64,000 nucleotides of DNA from positions 372,001 through 436,000 of the forward strand of contig QYRS01000001.1 in NCBI GenBank assembly GCA_006503535.1. The letters run 5' to 3'. The stretch's first letter is position 1, and every line of letters starts with the position of its first letter. Of the stretch, positions 34,407 through 46,320 are shown piece after piece. A program made the translations under genes and the position numbers. This stretch comes from Arthrinium phaeospermum. Lineage: Eukaryota; Ascomycota; Sordariomycetes; Amphisphaeriales; Apiosporaceae. Below the pieces are notes generated by a model, which had not been told where the DNA came from, searched no databases, and was given only the letters and a program-made list of their open reading frames with translations.

Positions 34407-37348
34407 ATGGGACCAGGAGACCCAGGTTCAGAGAGGACACATTCAGGGGATCACGTTGATTATACCATTTCACAGGACCGCACAGCAGGACAATACGCCG
34501 AAGAGGAGTCGAACTACGAGCTTCTCGGAGATTCCGTGTTAACTCCTTTAACAGCCCGGCTAGATAACAGCGCTCTGAGGGCTCAGACGCAGTATGCCAA
34601 GAGACATCTAGCAAGGACCCCCCTGGAACAAGCTTTATTATTAAAAAGACCCTACCAACAGGCCTTAGGGGAAACGTCCTCCAGTCAAGACGAAAGCGGT
34701 GACGACCACGGGATGCAAGACAGCGACGATAACGACAAGGATGAAGCATTCATTAACGGACCAAAGAGTTCAAGAGAATCGCCATCCAGCACACGCCCGA
34801 AACGTCTGAAAGCAATGCATGATAAGCCGTTTGAAGTGGAGCAGAGAAGATCTATTGAAGACAACTCTTGTCTGCCAGCGGACTTCAAGCCGAACGGACC
34901 TGGATACTTCATTCTCCACCGAGTTTTATGTTCAGGAAAGCATGATCTGTGCCACCGTCGTGTTTACCAGGACGAACCGCGCAAGACGGCGATGCGTCGC
35001 ACTTATCATCTTGCGGGTGACCGCCTTGTGACAGATGTCGATAGCTTTATTCGCGGTTGCGGCAATTTATCGTTCATCGTCTTCCGTAATTTCTACTGCG
35101 AAGTGGGAACACGGTCATCCTTGGTCGAGCGCGTTGGTCAGCATGGATCGAAATACTTCCAGGAACTCGTCTCGATTGTTTCCGAAGATCTCCACACCAC
35201 TATTCAGCGAGTTAGCAAGTTCGCGCCGGATAAAGACTCTTACGAGTCCAAATCAGTCTACTTCCCGAGCAGACACGACTCTCCTGCACTATCCATGTCG
35301 CCTACAGAATATACTCTCCGTTTCTTATACCATCATCGCCAACAGCTCGTGGAAGAGACAGCAAATACTGCTGACGGATGCCACTTGATGAGCTTAACTT
35401 CCTACGTTCTGAGCAATCCGGATACCATGTACAAAAAATGTGATGACCTCTTCTCACAGGGTCTGGTAACTTATGACACCTTACCCTGGCTATTCAAGCC
35501 GAATCAAATTTTGGTATGGTCTCAAGGACCAGTTGTCATGGCATACGTTTTGAGGGAGTTTCCTCAAGAAGGGTCTCGACTCGAGTTTTCTTGCTGGAAC
35601 TGGGGTTACGACGGCCACCGGTTACGACGCAAAGACCAAAATATTACGATGAACCTACCAGCATACGGGGAGGTGAGAATAGACACTTTGGACGTGTATC
35701 CTCTACAATACGCGACAGAAGAGACGAGACGATGTTTGGTTGCAAACGGCGACAAGTTCTGGAGTTTCAGCCAAGCAAAGTTTGTGTCATATGGAGGGCC
35801 AGACTACCTGGGAGATCGCATATTTGTCAGTGAGCCCCAAAGCCCGCTGGACCCGAGATCTACTCTCGAAGACATTGCTGATTCTGCGCAGGCTCCTGAT
35901 TCCAGGTTCATGCTCGACTACCAGGTTTACTCAAAGTTCCACTCCACCTCCGAGGCTTTGGTATTCTCAACCAAAGAGAGGGTACTGTATGACAAATGGC
36001 CTGAATCACTCCCGAACACCGTACATCTGTCTTCTGAACACAAGATATTGCTTCCTCCAGGCATACATGGTTTCTATCTCAAAGAGAAGAAGTGGAGTAA
36101 GTACTGGAGTGTTATCTGACACATCTTGATACCCTTCATTAACAACTAGTCCCGTATTTAGTTCATCTACTCGTTGATCAGATCCATCCTGTAAGCTGGA
36201 ATAAGACTGCGTTTGATAGGCTTGTGCTTCCTAGGCGGACCAAAGGCTTGATCAAAGCCCTGGTCATGGTACGCAAGCAGAAACTCGAAGATGCGTCGGC
36301 TTATAGCCAAGAGAAAGCCAAACAAGACGACATCATTTCCGGGAAAGGTAATGGACTCATCATGCTCTTGCACGGTGGTCCTGGAACAGGAAAGACTCTG
36401 ACAGCAGGTGAGGGCCCCTCCCAGACTTAAACTGCCTTCACATTGTAACTAACAAACCGTGTAGAGAGGTGACATCCCAAGTTCCGCCCAACCGTAGTGT
36501 TTTCTCGCAGCTAAACATCAGAACAGCGTCGCCGATCTGGCCGAAATGCCCCTCTACAGCGTCACTTGTGGCGATATTGGAACTAGTCCAGAGGCAGTTG
36601 AAAAGTACCTCAATTCGGTCTTACACTTGGGAAAGAAGTGGAACTGCGGCAAGTGCACTCCATCGCAGTCATTGCCATGACTTTCCCAGTGCTATATCTA
36701 ATATTGATCACTAGTGCTCTTACTGGATGAAGCCGACGTCTTTCTGGAAGAAAGATCCCTATCCGACCTCGAGCGTAACAGCCTCGTTTCTGGTATGTAT
36801 ACAGTCGACGCATAGTCGATTATGCCTTTCCCTTTCTATGCACCCGGCAAAAAAGTATTTACTATGTTTCCAACGCCTTTCTAACAATTACATACCCAGT
36901 GTTTCTCCGTACCTTGGAATATTACGAGGGCGTGCTTATCCTCACATCAAACCGCGTCGGCACCTTCGACGAAGCATTCAAGTCCCGCATCCAGCTGGCC
37001 CTCCACTACCGCCCGCTCGACGGACCCAGCCGCCGCAAGATCTGGAACAACTTCTTCAACATGATACGGGAAAACAACAACAGCCAGGACAACGACAACG
37101 ACAAGGAGGCCGTGGACTTCGACGACATCGCGGCACACATGGACGAGCTGGCAGGGTACGAGATGAACGGCCGGCAGATCCGCAACTCGCTCGCGACCGC
37201 CCGGCAACTCGCCCTCTTCGAGAAAGAGACGTTGGACTGGGATCGGATCAAGGATGCCATCGAGGTGGCGAGCGATTTCAATACCTACATCAAGGAGGTG
37301 CACGGGCATACGGACGAGCAGTGGAGTCGAGATAACAAGTTTCGATGA
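34407..37348 (+). CDS. Fungal AAA ATPase with DUF7025-type N-terminal domain, 866 residues
   Basis: Exons: 34407-36096, 36150-36407, 36465-36468, 36527-36648, 36715-36792, 36900-37348. The N-terminus is acidic, Ser-rich and probably disordered. A long domain of the kind found before the ATPase in this fungal family follows (WSQGPVVMAYVLREFPQEG, FSCWNWGYDG). Then comes the AAA module: Walker A GGPGTGKT, Walker B LLLDEADVF, SLSDLERNSLVSVFLR, sensor-1 LTSNRVGTFDEAF and the lid (NGRQIRNSLATARQLA). Active-site residues look intact. The frame closes only if a 4-base exon (AGAG) is used between two ordinary introns, giving LTAESVADLAEMPLY. The following intron has a GC donor (GCAAGT). Members are uncharacterised ATPases of unknown substrate. 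Divergent from the NLR-like gene. Confidence 0.87.
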
Positions 37349-39220
37349 GTATGTGTATGTTGGCATTTCTTAGGAGCGAAGCATGTTTCTTTCCATCTTA
37401 CCATAGACTATAGCAAATGCGGAGTTTTTCTGGGTTGGGGCAGCTCATGGCGCAGTGGCGGGAAAGAGCAACGCGAAAGGGGATGCAGTCCGTCATAGAC
37501 GGCCTGGTATCGCCTTGGGAGCAGTTGCGAAGACAGTGGCCTATCGCCACTATCACCATCGTCGACTCTGTGTTCTTTGAAGCAATCGCAGCGAAGCGAA
37601 GAGAGGGGAGACCGAGCGGGCAAATTCGCGTCACGATCTACGGCTGTTTATTCCACACTTCTTTTCAATTCCAATGATTCAACTTTTAGTCAGACAGATA
37701 GGTATTATGCCAACACGATTGAAAACATAGTTATACAACCGTACCGGGTCTAGGCGTAACCGGTTCCTAGTATAAGCCCCTGGTCAGAACTCTAATCAGA
37801 AACAGTGGAGATGAGATACCCATCGTTCTATGGACAAACCAGGACTAGCCCAACGGTTTTCATCTAATTCTGACGAATCATCGGGGAATCTAGATGGCCC
37901 GTCTGCTAACAAGTTCCCGAGATCCCGCCTTTCCCCCACTCCCAACGGTTAGCTAACCGCACGTATGCTAGTCACTGCTATATAGTGACACGAGGTGGGA
38001 GCCCCATCCGCTAGAGATCATTCACCCACGTCACGATCCCCATTCGGAATTCTATGGCTGCGTCGGCTCCGGCTGTCAGATCCACCCTGGGTGGAAAGAC
38101 CCATGGGTACGAGCTTCTTTGGTTGCGAGATCTGCGAGACAGCATCACTTTTGACAGGAACCGGGAACCGGCGTCATGCAAAACTTGGCCCATACTCTCT
38201 CTGTCTATGCCGGATCTTTGACCAGGTGGCGCTTCAGTCAATAGCGATCTTGTCTTTCTTCCCTCATGTCGCACATGATCGCATATGCTGTACACTGTGA
38301 CTTGCATGCACGCGATCAACACGGGCTCTGGCATCAGGAGTGCAAGACGTTTATGACGGCCTTACTAGGCAAGCGAAGTTGCGGGATCGAGTTGTAGACG
38401 TTGGGGATCAACGGCGCAGGTTTCTCAGCGTATCTCGTCGCCATGCGGCTTTTCGCATATTACTTGACACAATAATAAGCAGGGCCGTCCAGGACAGTAT
38501 ATAATTAGCTGGTTAATCCAATTGAATCGCGCAGCATCTTTTGAAACATCACGTCTGTTGCACAAAGTTGTCCATATTAGCCCTGTACCCTAAGTTGTCT
38601 TCTAGTAGAAAACAGGGGAAACCAAGGGGTAAAATCCAATGGAAAATGGCCGAGATTGGAGAGAAATCAGATGTCGTTGAATTCTGGGGAGTTGCCAGTC
38701 AGCGGTAATTTTGCCAAGACTTTTTGGTGTCGATGGACATCGACGACCCGCTTAAAGTGCGACCTTTATGTCGTCAAGGGGGGTGGGGGGAAGCAGCCAT
38801 GCAGAAGACCCTGTAGTATCGTCAATGGGGGTCGGCACTTCACAACCCGTCCCGTGCAAATCGCAGGGATCATGTTCATGGCCAGTCAAGTCCCAGGATC
38901 CATCGTCGGGCTCTTCGTCGGTCCCGCGTCGACTCGATTGGTCGAAGACGAGGGAACTTGGCACCTCCTCCTGCATCTTCGTGGTAATAATGTCGTATAG
39001 GGTTGCGTAACTACGCATTGCTGATAAGAGTGTTCGCATAGAGATCGGGGCCCGAGGCGAATGAGTATGGACCAGAGACCGACTGGAAAGTGACACGCGG
39101 AGTTATAAATCACCACACTTGCTCCCCGTTGAACCAGTTATTCTCTTTATCAGACCAATGACTGAAACAGACAGTTAAATCACCATCAAAATCATCGCTT
39201 GAAGACTTGCTGCCACAAGA
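37349..39220. other. Intergenic; no supported gene
   Basis: An 86-codon plus frame with ATG (37417-37677) and a 114-codon minus frame lacking an ATG at its start (38752-39096) look faintly protein-like but have no family, no intron support and no promoter signal. The last 100 bases form the leader of the P450 gene. Confidence 0.45.
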
Positions 39221-41224
39221 ATGGGCAAACTTCCGCTTTCGCCCGAGATGTTCAGTCTCGCGGCACAACTACGATACAATGTCCGCAACAACCCCCAGTT
39301 GGCAGTCGGACAGTTGGTAGCTATTACAGCCGGCGTGGTAGGTCAACACCAAAGGCATGAGCGGACGATGTCCCTGAACCATACTGACTGAGCGGCAGAC
39401 GGTGGCCCTCGCGATAGGCTACTGCGTGTACAACCTCTACTTCCACCCCCTCCGCAGCTACCCGGGCCCCAAGCTCTGGGCCATGACCCGGCTCCCCTAC
39501 ACGCTCAACTACCACACGGGCCGGGGCATCTTCCGCATCCGCGAGCTGCACCAGCAGTACGGCCCCTTCGTCCGCCTGTCGCCCGACATCGTGTCGTGCA
39601 GCCACCCCGACGCCATCCACCAGCTCCAGGGCCACCGCAAGGGCGGCAAGCCCGAGAACCCCAAGGACGACCACGTCGTTTTTCAGTTCAGGGACAACAT
39701 CGTCGGCGTCAAGAGCAGGGAAGAACACTCGCGGCTCCGTCGCGTCATGTCGCATGGCTTTTCGGCACAAGCTAGTAGGTCTAGCTCTTATTCTCTCTCT
39801 GCCACTTGGTTATATCCCATGTCCCAGAGAAACCAAGCTGACTTGTCTCCAGTGCTGGAGCAGCAGCCCCTAATCAAGCGCTACGTCGACCTTCTGCTCG
39901 AACGGCTGCACGAGCGGGGCGACGGCGGCCGCACCCCCCTGGACGTGTGCAAGTGGTACAACTGGACGACGTTTGACATCATCGGCGACCTGGCCTTCGG
40001 CGAGTCCTTCGGCAACCTCGAGACCGGCGCCTACCACCCCTGGGTGTCGATCATCTTCGAGAGCCTCGTGGTCGCGAGCGTGGTCACGACGCTGCACCGC
40101 TTCGAGTTCATCGGCAAGCTCCTGCCCAGCCTCCTCATCCCCCGCGCCATGAACAAGAAGATGCAGGAGCACAACGAGCTGTCGGCCATGAAGGTGGACA
40201 AGCGCCTCTCCTCCACCGAGGACCGCGACCGGCCCGACTTGATCGGCAAGATGGTGGCTGGCAGCGAGAAGCACGGCAATGTAAGTCATATTGCAGTCTT
40301 TACCCCTGTTGCCTATCTCCTTGAGGCCCACAGATGTTATACTGTTTACAGTAAAGTGGCTAATAACGCATGCTGGTGGTAGCCTCTGACCCGACACGAG
40401 CTGGTGCACAACGCGGCGGTCCTCATCACGGCCGGGTCCGAGACGACGGCAGGGCTTCTGTGCGGCGCGACGTGGCTCCTGGCCAGACACCCGCACGTGC
40501 TCGCCAAGCTGCAGGACGAGATCCGCTCCAGCTTCACCCACGAAGACGAGATCGACCTCATCAGCACCCAGAGCCTCAAGTACCTCCAGGCCTGCCTCGA
40601 CGAGTCCCTGCGCTTCTTCCCGCCCGCCGTCGGCAACCTGCCCCGCGTCATCGCGCCCGGCGGGGACTTCATCATCGACCGCCACGTCCCCGAAGGTGTA
40701 AGTGATACTCTCCTTCTTTCCTTACTGAGCGGAAACGCTGGTGGCTGACAACTCGCGAAAACAATAACAGACGGTGCTCGAGGTGTGGCAATGGGTCATC
40801 AACCACAACCCGGCCTACTTCCACAAGCCAGACGAGTTCCATCCGGAACGCTGGCTGGGAGACGAGGAGTTCAAGAACGACCAGCTTCAGGGCGTGAACC
40901 CGTTCTCGGTCGGGCCCCGTAATTGCATTGGGAAGAAGTGAGTAGTTCCATGACCCGCGACTACTATCTTTGCCTCAAAAGGAACACGAAACTGACCACG
41001 CACTACTTGCAACCAGTCTTGCCAACTCGGAAATGCGCTTGATTATTGCCCGTATTGTGTGGAACTTCGATTTCCACTTGGCGCCGGGCAGTGAGGACTG
41101 GTACGACCGATGCCTAGCTTACGCGGTGTGGCAAAAGCCTGCTCTCAACGTCTGCTTTGTGCCTAGGACGATCAAGACAGAAGGAGATGGCAGTGTCGGA
41201 GAGTCCACCCCGAAGCCCTTATGA
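39221..41224 (+). CDS. Cytochrome P450 monooxygenase, 536 residues
   Basis: Six exons: 39221-39337, 39399-39774, 39853-40280, 40383-40697, 40771-40937, 41017-41224; phases agree throughout. An N-terminal membrane anchor (VAITAGVVTVALAIGYCVY) precedes the proline-rich hinge HPLRSYPGPKLW. Later come the I-helix AGSETT, the K-helix ESLR, the PERW block (FHPERWLG) and the haem ligand loop FSVGPRNCIG with its cysteine. The enzyme would sit in the ER membrane and use NADPH-P450 reductase. The general look (isotrichodermin C-15 hydroxylase-like clan, GDLAFGESFG) points to secondary metabolism or detoxification, but there is no synthase or tailoring gene beside it. It ends just 160 bases before the AT-rich block. 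All key residues present. Confidence 0.92.
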
Positions 41225-41384
41225 TGGCAGAATGAGATTGGCAGGTCTCTCAGAAGGACATCATTGGCGGCTGAATGGTGTTGATGGGTGGTTACAGGGC
41301 CGTTTAATGGCCAGCCTGGCGGAAGTTTCCTTTGTCGCGCATGTAGGACCCTACGGTGTTTCTTTTTTCTTGATTATTAGATAC

Positions 41385-43757
41385 TTTTTACTCTTTTTAC
41401 TATTATAATGCTCTACGATTCCTAATTAATGCCACTTAAATCCTTAATTATATCGAAATAATTTACATCCTCGTTTTTAATAAATAAAAGATAAACGAGA
41501 TATCTTAAAGTGTCGATGCTTTATTATAAAGTTAACACTAATACTATTATTACCTTTTAATAATTAGTAAGCATTAAAATAACCTTATTTTTATAATAAT
41601 AATAAATTTTTAATTAATCTTATTAATAATTATATATATATTACTTATACTTATATATAAATGTATCGTTAAGGTTTATATTAACCTTTTTTTTCTTTTA
41701 AACCCTTATTTTTTTTAAATTAGCTTTTAAACTAATATTTTTTTATTTTAATCGTATAATTTAAGCCGTTAAATTATTAACGTTTTTATTAAGCTTTAAA
41801 AATAACACCCGTTTTATTAAATTAAATCAAAATTCATTCCTTTTAATTAATATACGCTTTAAATTTTTTATTTATTAATTATTTCTTAATATTTTAACCC
41901 TATTAAGTACTTTTTTTATTAATTTCTAAACCTTTTTAATTTCCTTCGCTTTCTTAATAGTTTAAAAAATAACTAATTAATAAAGCTTATTATTTATCGG
42001 TTTAATAATATCCCTTAAAAAAATACTCGTAATTACTTACTTTTTTTAAATTACTTTACTTTTAAAAGTATCTTTATAAACCTTAATTTAAGTTTTAAAA
42101 AAGTTTCCCTTTTATATATAATTATTATTCGTTATTATATATACCTTATGAAATTTTTTTCGAAACTTATTTTTTAATACTTTAAAAGATTTAATATTAA
42201 ATAATTAAAAAATATAAAAACTATATAAAAATTTATATAAAAAAACGTTATTTTTTATTTATATTATTATAAACTTTTTTTAAATATAGTTTTTATAATT
42301 ATTTAAAACGAAGATTTTTTATTAATCCTTTATATTAAACTTTATTTTAAAAAAAGGTTTTTAAGTTATATTAAATCGATAAAGTTAATAGTTTAACCTT
42401 TTAAAAAAACTTTAAAAGCTTAATTTTTATATAAGTAATTAATTTTATTGTTATTAATTAAAAACTATTATTATTAAACCGAAAAACTTTTAAATATAAT
42501 TAAAAAAGGAATAACACGGCTTATTATATTAACCGCTTTAATTATTATTATTTATTTTCGATTTATATTATTATATTTAATAAATTCGATTATAAAAAAA
42601 CCTTTATTTAACGTTATAAAAGTACCGATTTTATTAATATTTTATTAATAAAAAGAGAGAATAAAATAAATAAAGAAATAATTAAACTTTTTAAAAAACT
42701 TTCGTATAACCTTATTTAATATATATTAAAAACGCTAGAAATTTATCGCGATAATTTTTACGTTTTTAATAAAAAAATAACGTTTAAAAAAATAAATTAT
42801 TTAACGTTTATTAATATAATAATTAAGCCTTTTAATAATTAAAAATCGTTAAATATAAAGTTAAAATATTATATAAATTAATATAAAGCTTAAATTAGCT
42901 TAAAAAAAGGCTTAATTTATAAAAAAAAAACTTTTTATTAAAAATAAAAAGATATATTTTTTAATTAATTTCGATTTAAAAATAATAGCTTAAAAAAAGG
43001 GATTAAAGTAAGAGATAATAACGTATATATATATATATAGGAAAGAGAAATAAATTATAGGTTTTAAAGAGCGTATATCGCGAGAATTTATACTTATTTT
43101 CGAAAGTTTTTTTTAAAAACCTATATAAAATCGGCATTTATATACGCTAATTTTAAAAACTTTATTATTTAATACGAGTAATTTTTAATAAATTTTAAAC
43201 TTATATAATATAAACGAGTAATTCTTTTCTTAATAATTAAATATAATATTATTATAAGCCCCGGGTTTACTTTAAACCTTATATTATAAAGAATAATAAA
43301 TAGTTATAATTAAAGATTATAATAAAAAAAAGGCTTAATATTTATTATTTATTATTATTAAAAGTTTAATTTTTTTAATTTTATTATTTAAAATACCTAT
43401 TTATTTTAATATAGAATTATTACTAATTTATATTATTATCTATTTATTCTATACTATTTATATTAGCTATATATAATATATTAAAAAAAAAATTTAAATA
43501 AAAAATAATAATTTAAAAAATAGTTTTTAAAAATATTATAAAAAATAAAGTAATTTTAAATTATTTATATTTAAAATTTCCTTTTTAAAACGTTATAAAT
43601 TATAGCCTTAATATATTCTTTTTAAATAAATATTTTAATAAATAAAAAAGGGAAAAAAAGGAAAAAATTAATATATTTAACTTATTAAATAAATAAAGAT
43701 TAACCCCTTTTATATATATTAAAAGTTTAGTAATAAAGGGTTTATTTATTTGAAAAG
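41385..43757. repeat. AT-rich block, RIP-mutated remains of a transposable element
   Basis: About 2.4 kb of nearly pure A+T with sharp edges, set in DNA of roughly balanced composition. From about 41840 to 43740, CA and TG dinucleotides are nearly absent while CG (TCGAT, ACGTT, TCGCGAG) survives and TA is in huge excess. This is the pattern left when RIP converts CpA to TpA on both strands. All long frames are destroyed, so the element type cannot be told; the size fits a DNA transposon or part of a retroelement. A TA microsatellite lies at 43024-43039. No target-site duplication could be fixed at the edges. Confidence 0.8.
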
Positions 43758-45040
43758 GGGGTACCGACGGCTAGGGGGTGACGGTAGCACCGGTATTGAC
43801 CTTATTATGCGCCTCCGAGGGGAAGGAGGCCCGGACTTGTCACGTGTCAGAGGCATGCGTCACTGTTATCTCTAAATGTCCTCTTCTGTCTCCACCGACA
43901 TCACATGTCGTGTTGTACAGGTCGATGCGATCTTTCGCCGTAGCTGCGGGTGAGAGATCCATTGTCTGAATAGGCTCCCTAGAGAAGCGGCTAGACGGGT
44001 CACAACCACACCATACAGAACTGAGAGGTCAATTCTAACCCATAGTGCGGGCTTGACTTTTTCATTTTGCTCGCATTGGTAGGTGACCTTGCTTGATGAC
44101 CAATAGGTGACCAAATGTCATCGAAGACGCAGCAAATGCTGCGCTACCCCAGTGCCGCTCGCTTAAGAGGCCCGGAGTGCCTTATCTCGTATAGGTCAGC
44201 TTACATAGGCATGATGAATATTGACATTAGGCTTTGTATAAGAGCAGAATTTATAAGAAGCGGCTATAGATTTAATTCGCACCTTGTATCCAGTTCGCAT
44301 AGGTCTGATTGACCGTAGAGTGATAATCCATATAAATAGCAAAGCAATATCATGTGGCTGGCTTCCCCCAACAATGATCACGCTATATGGAAACCATAAA
44401 GAGGAAAACAATCCGTGGTGTCAAGGCCTAGGTATTCTGCGTATTCAAGGTGGTTCTTCGCCGAACCGATAACGATTTGAAACAATTCTTCCCTTTGGCT
44501 GCCTGAGAGTCGGGTGGTTGCCTGAAAGGAGACTCGAGAAAGTATTCAATGTAGGTCTGCTACCAGCAGATGTTCAGTGCATCAGTCTATAATGCCTGAT
44601 TGTCTATTGCTTGGGCCAGTAATACGCACAGCCGTGTGCTACGGCCTAGTGCTAACTGAGCTGAGGGCCTCAGCTGTGCATCGACGACGACATAGCAGAG
44701 TGCACCAGCTGCGTTTTAGGGCATCAGGTAGGGTAATATAAGCGGAGCATGCCAGCCGCAAGACACGTAGAATAGCTAGAAAGTTCTAATGTTTAAATCA
44801 ATTTTTGCACAACTGAATTTGATCTTGGTTCCCTTCCTCTGCGCGCAACCACCACACTCTCTCCCACCCCGGTGGCAACAGCAGCAGCAGCGACAGCAAC
44901 AGCAACAGCAGCAACAGCAACAACAGCAACAGCAACAGCAACGGCAGCAGCAACAACATCTCCGCCGCCGCCTCCGTTCCCGCCTCCGTCCCCCCGCCTC
45001 CGTCCCCGTCCCCGTCCCCGTCCGCACCAGCACCAGCACC
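43758..45040. other. Intergenic, with CAG/CAA repeat upstream of the next gene
   Basis: Normal composition resumes abruptly at 43758. The last 250 bases carry a CAG/CAA tract and a CGTCCC repeat (44990-45023) that could be leader or an N-terminal extension of the following gene. Nothing else recognised. Confidence 0.5.
44876..44957 (+). repeat. CAG/CAA trinucleotide repeat (poly-Gln if translated)
   Basis: About 27 CAG or CAA units with two CGA/CGG interruptions. They are in frame with the gene starting at 45041, so translation from ATG 44789 would add 84 residues including a glutamine run. Confidence 0.8.
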
Positions 45041-45986
45041 ATGGCTCCCAGGAAGGAGAAGAAGGACGACGAGAAGATGAAGCCCGAGCCCAAGACCGAG
45101 GCGCCCAAGACCCTACGGGCCAAGGGCTACGTCGCCTTCACCGGGAACGACTTCCGGGGCCGGCTGGTGGACCGGGGCCGGCACGTCCAGTGCCAGCTCC
45201 CGCCCATCCGGCCGGACCCCAACGAGCCCAACCGAACGGTCTGCGGCGCCACCATCCAGAACGAGAAGCGGTACATCCAATCTCACTTGCGCGGCCACGT
45301 GGCGGACTCGGTAAGTCGGCGTTTATGTCGCTATTTACACCACCACCGCCGCCACCACCCCCATACTAACGCCGAGATCCACAACACAGGCTCGCTCCCG
45401 AGACACCAAGAAGGACGCCTCTCGCCCCTGGAAGTGTCCGTGCGGCAAGGACCACGAGAACTGGACCTCGCACTGGCAGCATATCCGGTACTACCACGGG
45501 GTGAGGGGCAAGTCCGGACCGATCCGTGAGGCCGGCGGGCTGAAGAAGTTCGGCGTAAGTGCATTCCCTCTGTGAATTTCTTCACTCTTTCTTTACCACT
45601 TCCACGGCCCTTCTTCGGCGAACAATACATCTTTTTCGGCGTTCTTCGGCGTTTTTAGCGTTTTTTGGCGCTTACTGGTGTTTACTGGCGTTCTTCGGCG
45701 ACCAATACCTGTTCTTCAATAGTTCCCAACTAATACTTTGCTCATTATTCAGGCCAAGCTCGACCCCAAGACCGGCCAGGTCAGGGAGAAGAGGGAGGAT
45801 GACGACGACGAAGATGCCGCCGCCGCCGCCGCCGCTGACGACGACGACGAAGATGACGAGGACGAGGGAGTCTTCGTCCCCCCGCCCCAGGATGGTCCCC
45901 AGGACCCTAAATATGACGACGACGACCACGATGGTGGTTTTGGCCCCTCGGGTGCCGCTGGTGGCCTGATCGAGGCTACGGCCTAA
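45041..45986 (+). CDS. Cys/His-rich protein with acidic tail, 222 residues (unknown function)
   Basis: Three exons (45041-45310, 45390-45554, 45753-45986), phase 0 at both joins. It begins MAPRKEKKDDEKMKPEPK. Then come two zinc-finger-like groups: C-QLPPI-12-C..H-LRG-H in exon 1 and WKCPCGKDHENWTSHWQHIRYYHG in exon 2. The C-terminal third is a run of Asp/Glu and Ala with a Pro-rich insert. The Cys/His spacing suggests metal binding and perhaps nucleic-acid contact, but I do not recognise a named family. An in-frame ATG at 44789 would add a poly-Gln segment; I prefer 45041 because the upstream part is simple repeat. Intron 2 (198 bases) is long and filled with TTCTTCGGCG-like repeats. Confidence 0.65.
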
Positions 45987-46320
45987 GATGGGTGGTTTGG
46001 TTCTTTGTTTTCGGCGTTTTTCTTTTCTTTTTCTCTCGAAGCGAGTTCGAGATAGAATGCCGCAAGGCATTTTTAATAATTGAACATTCTGAATGGGCGC
46101 CTTGCTGGCGGTCCCCTGGTCTCTGGAAACAACATTCTTTCTTCGTCGATTAATGCGATGATCAGTCTGTCTTTGTAGCTACAGCCGGCTATGTAATATG
46201 AATCATGATAACTTGAAACGCAAATGATCCCAGTGTCGCCTTCTCCTCTCCAGAATTTTATCCCTCCAAGGCGCTCATAACTCCTGCTGAGGAGTAAGGT
46301 AACATGCTTATCTCATACCG
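45987..46320. other. Short 3'-3' intergenic region
   Basis: Lies between two convergent genes. T-rich tract after the stop at 45986; no gene. Confidence 0.6.

Noticed and set aside
37417..37677. 86-codon plus frame with ATG downstream of the AAA gene
   Set aside because: Protein-like residues but no family, no promoter and no second exon; insufficient support.
38752..39096. 114-codon minus frame
   Set aside because: No ATG at its start and the plus strand is also open; likely non-coding.
39870..40685. 271-codon minus-strand frame opposite the P450
   Set aside because: Spans a P450 intron and mirrors GC-rich codons; a shadow frame.
39221..41224. Secondary-metabolite gene cluster around the P450
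   Set aside because: No synthase, transporter, regulator or tailoring enzyme within 10 kb on either side; the TauD-like gene is 35 kb away.
44789..45040. Poly-Gln N-terminal extension of the Cys/His protein
   Set aside because: In frame, but made of simple repeats; the ATG at 45041 gives a more ordinary protein start. Kept as an alternative only.
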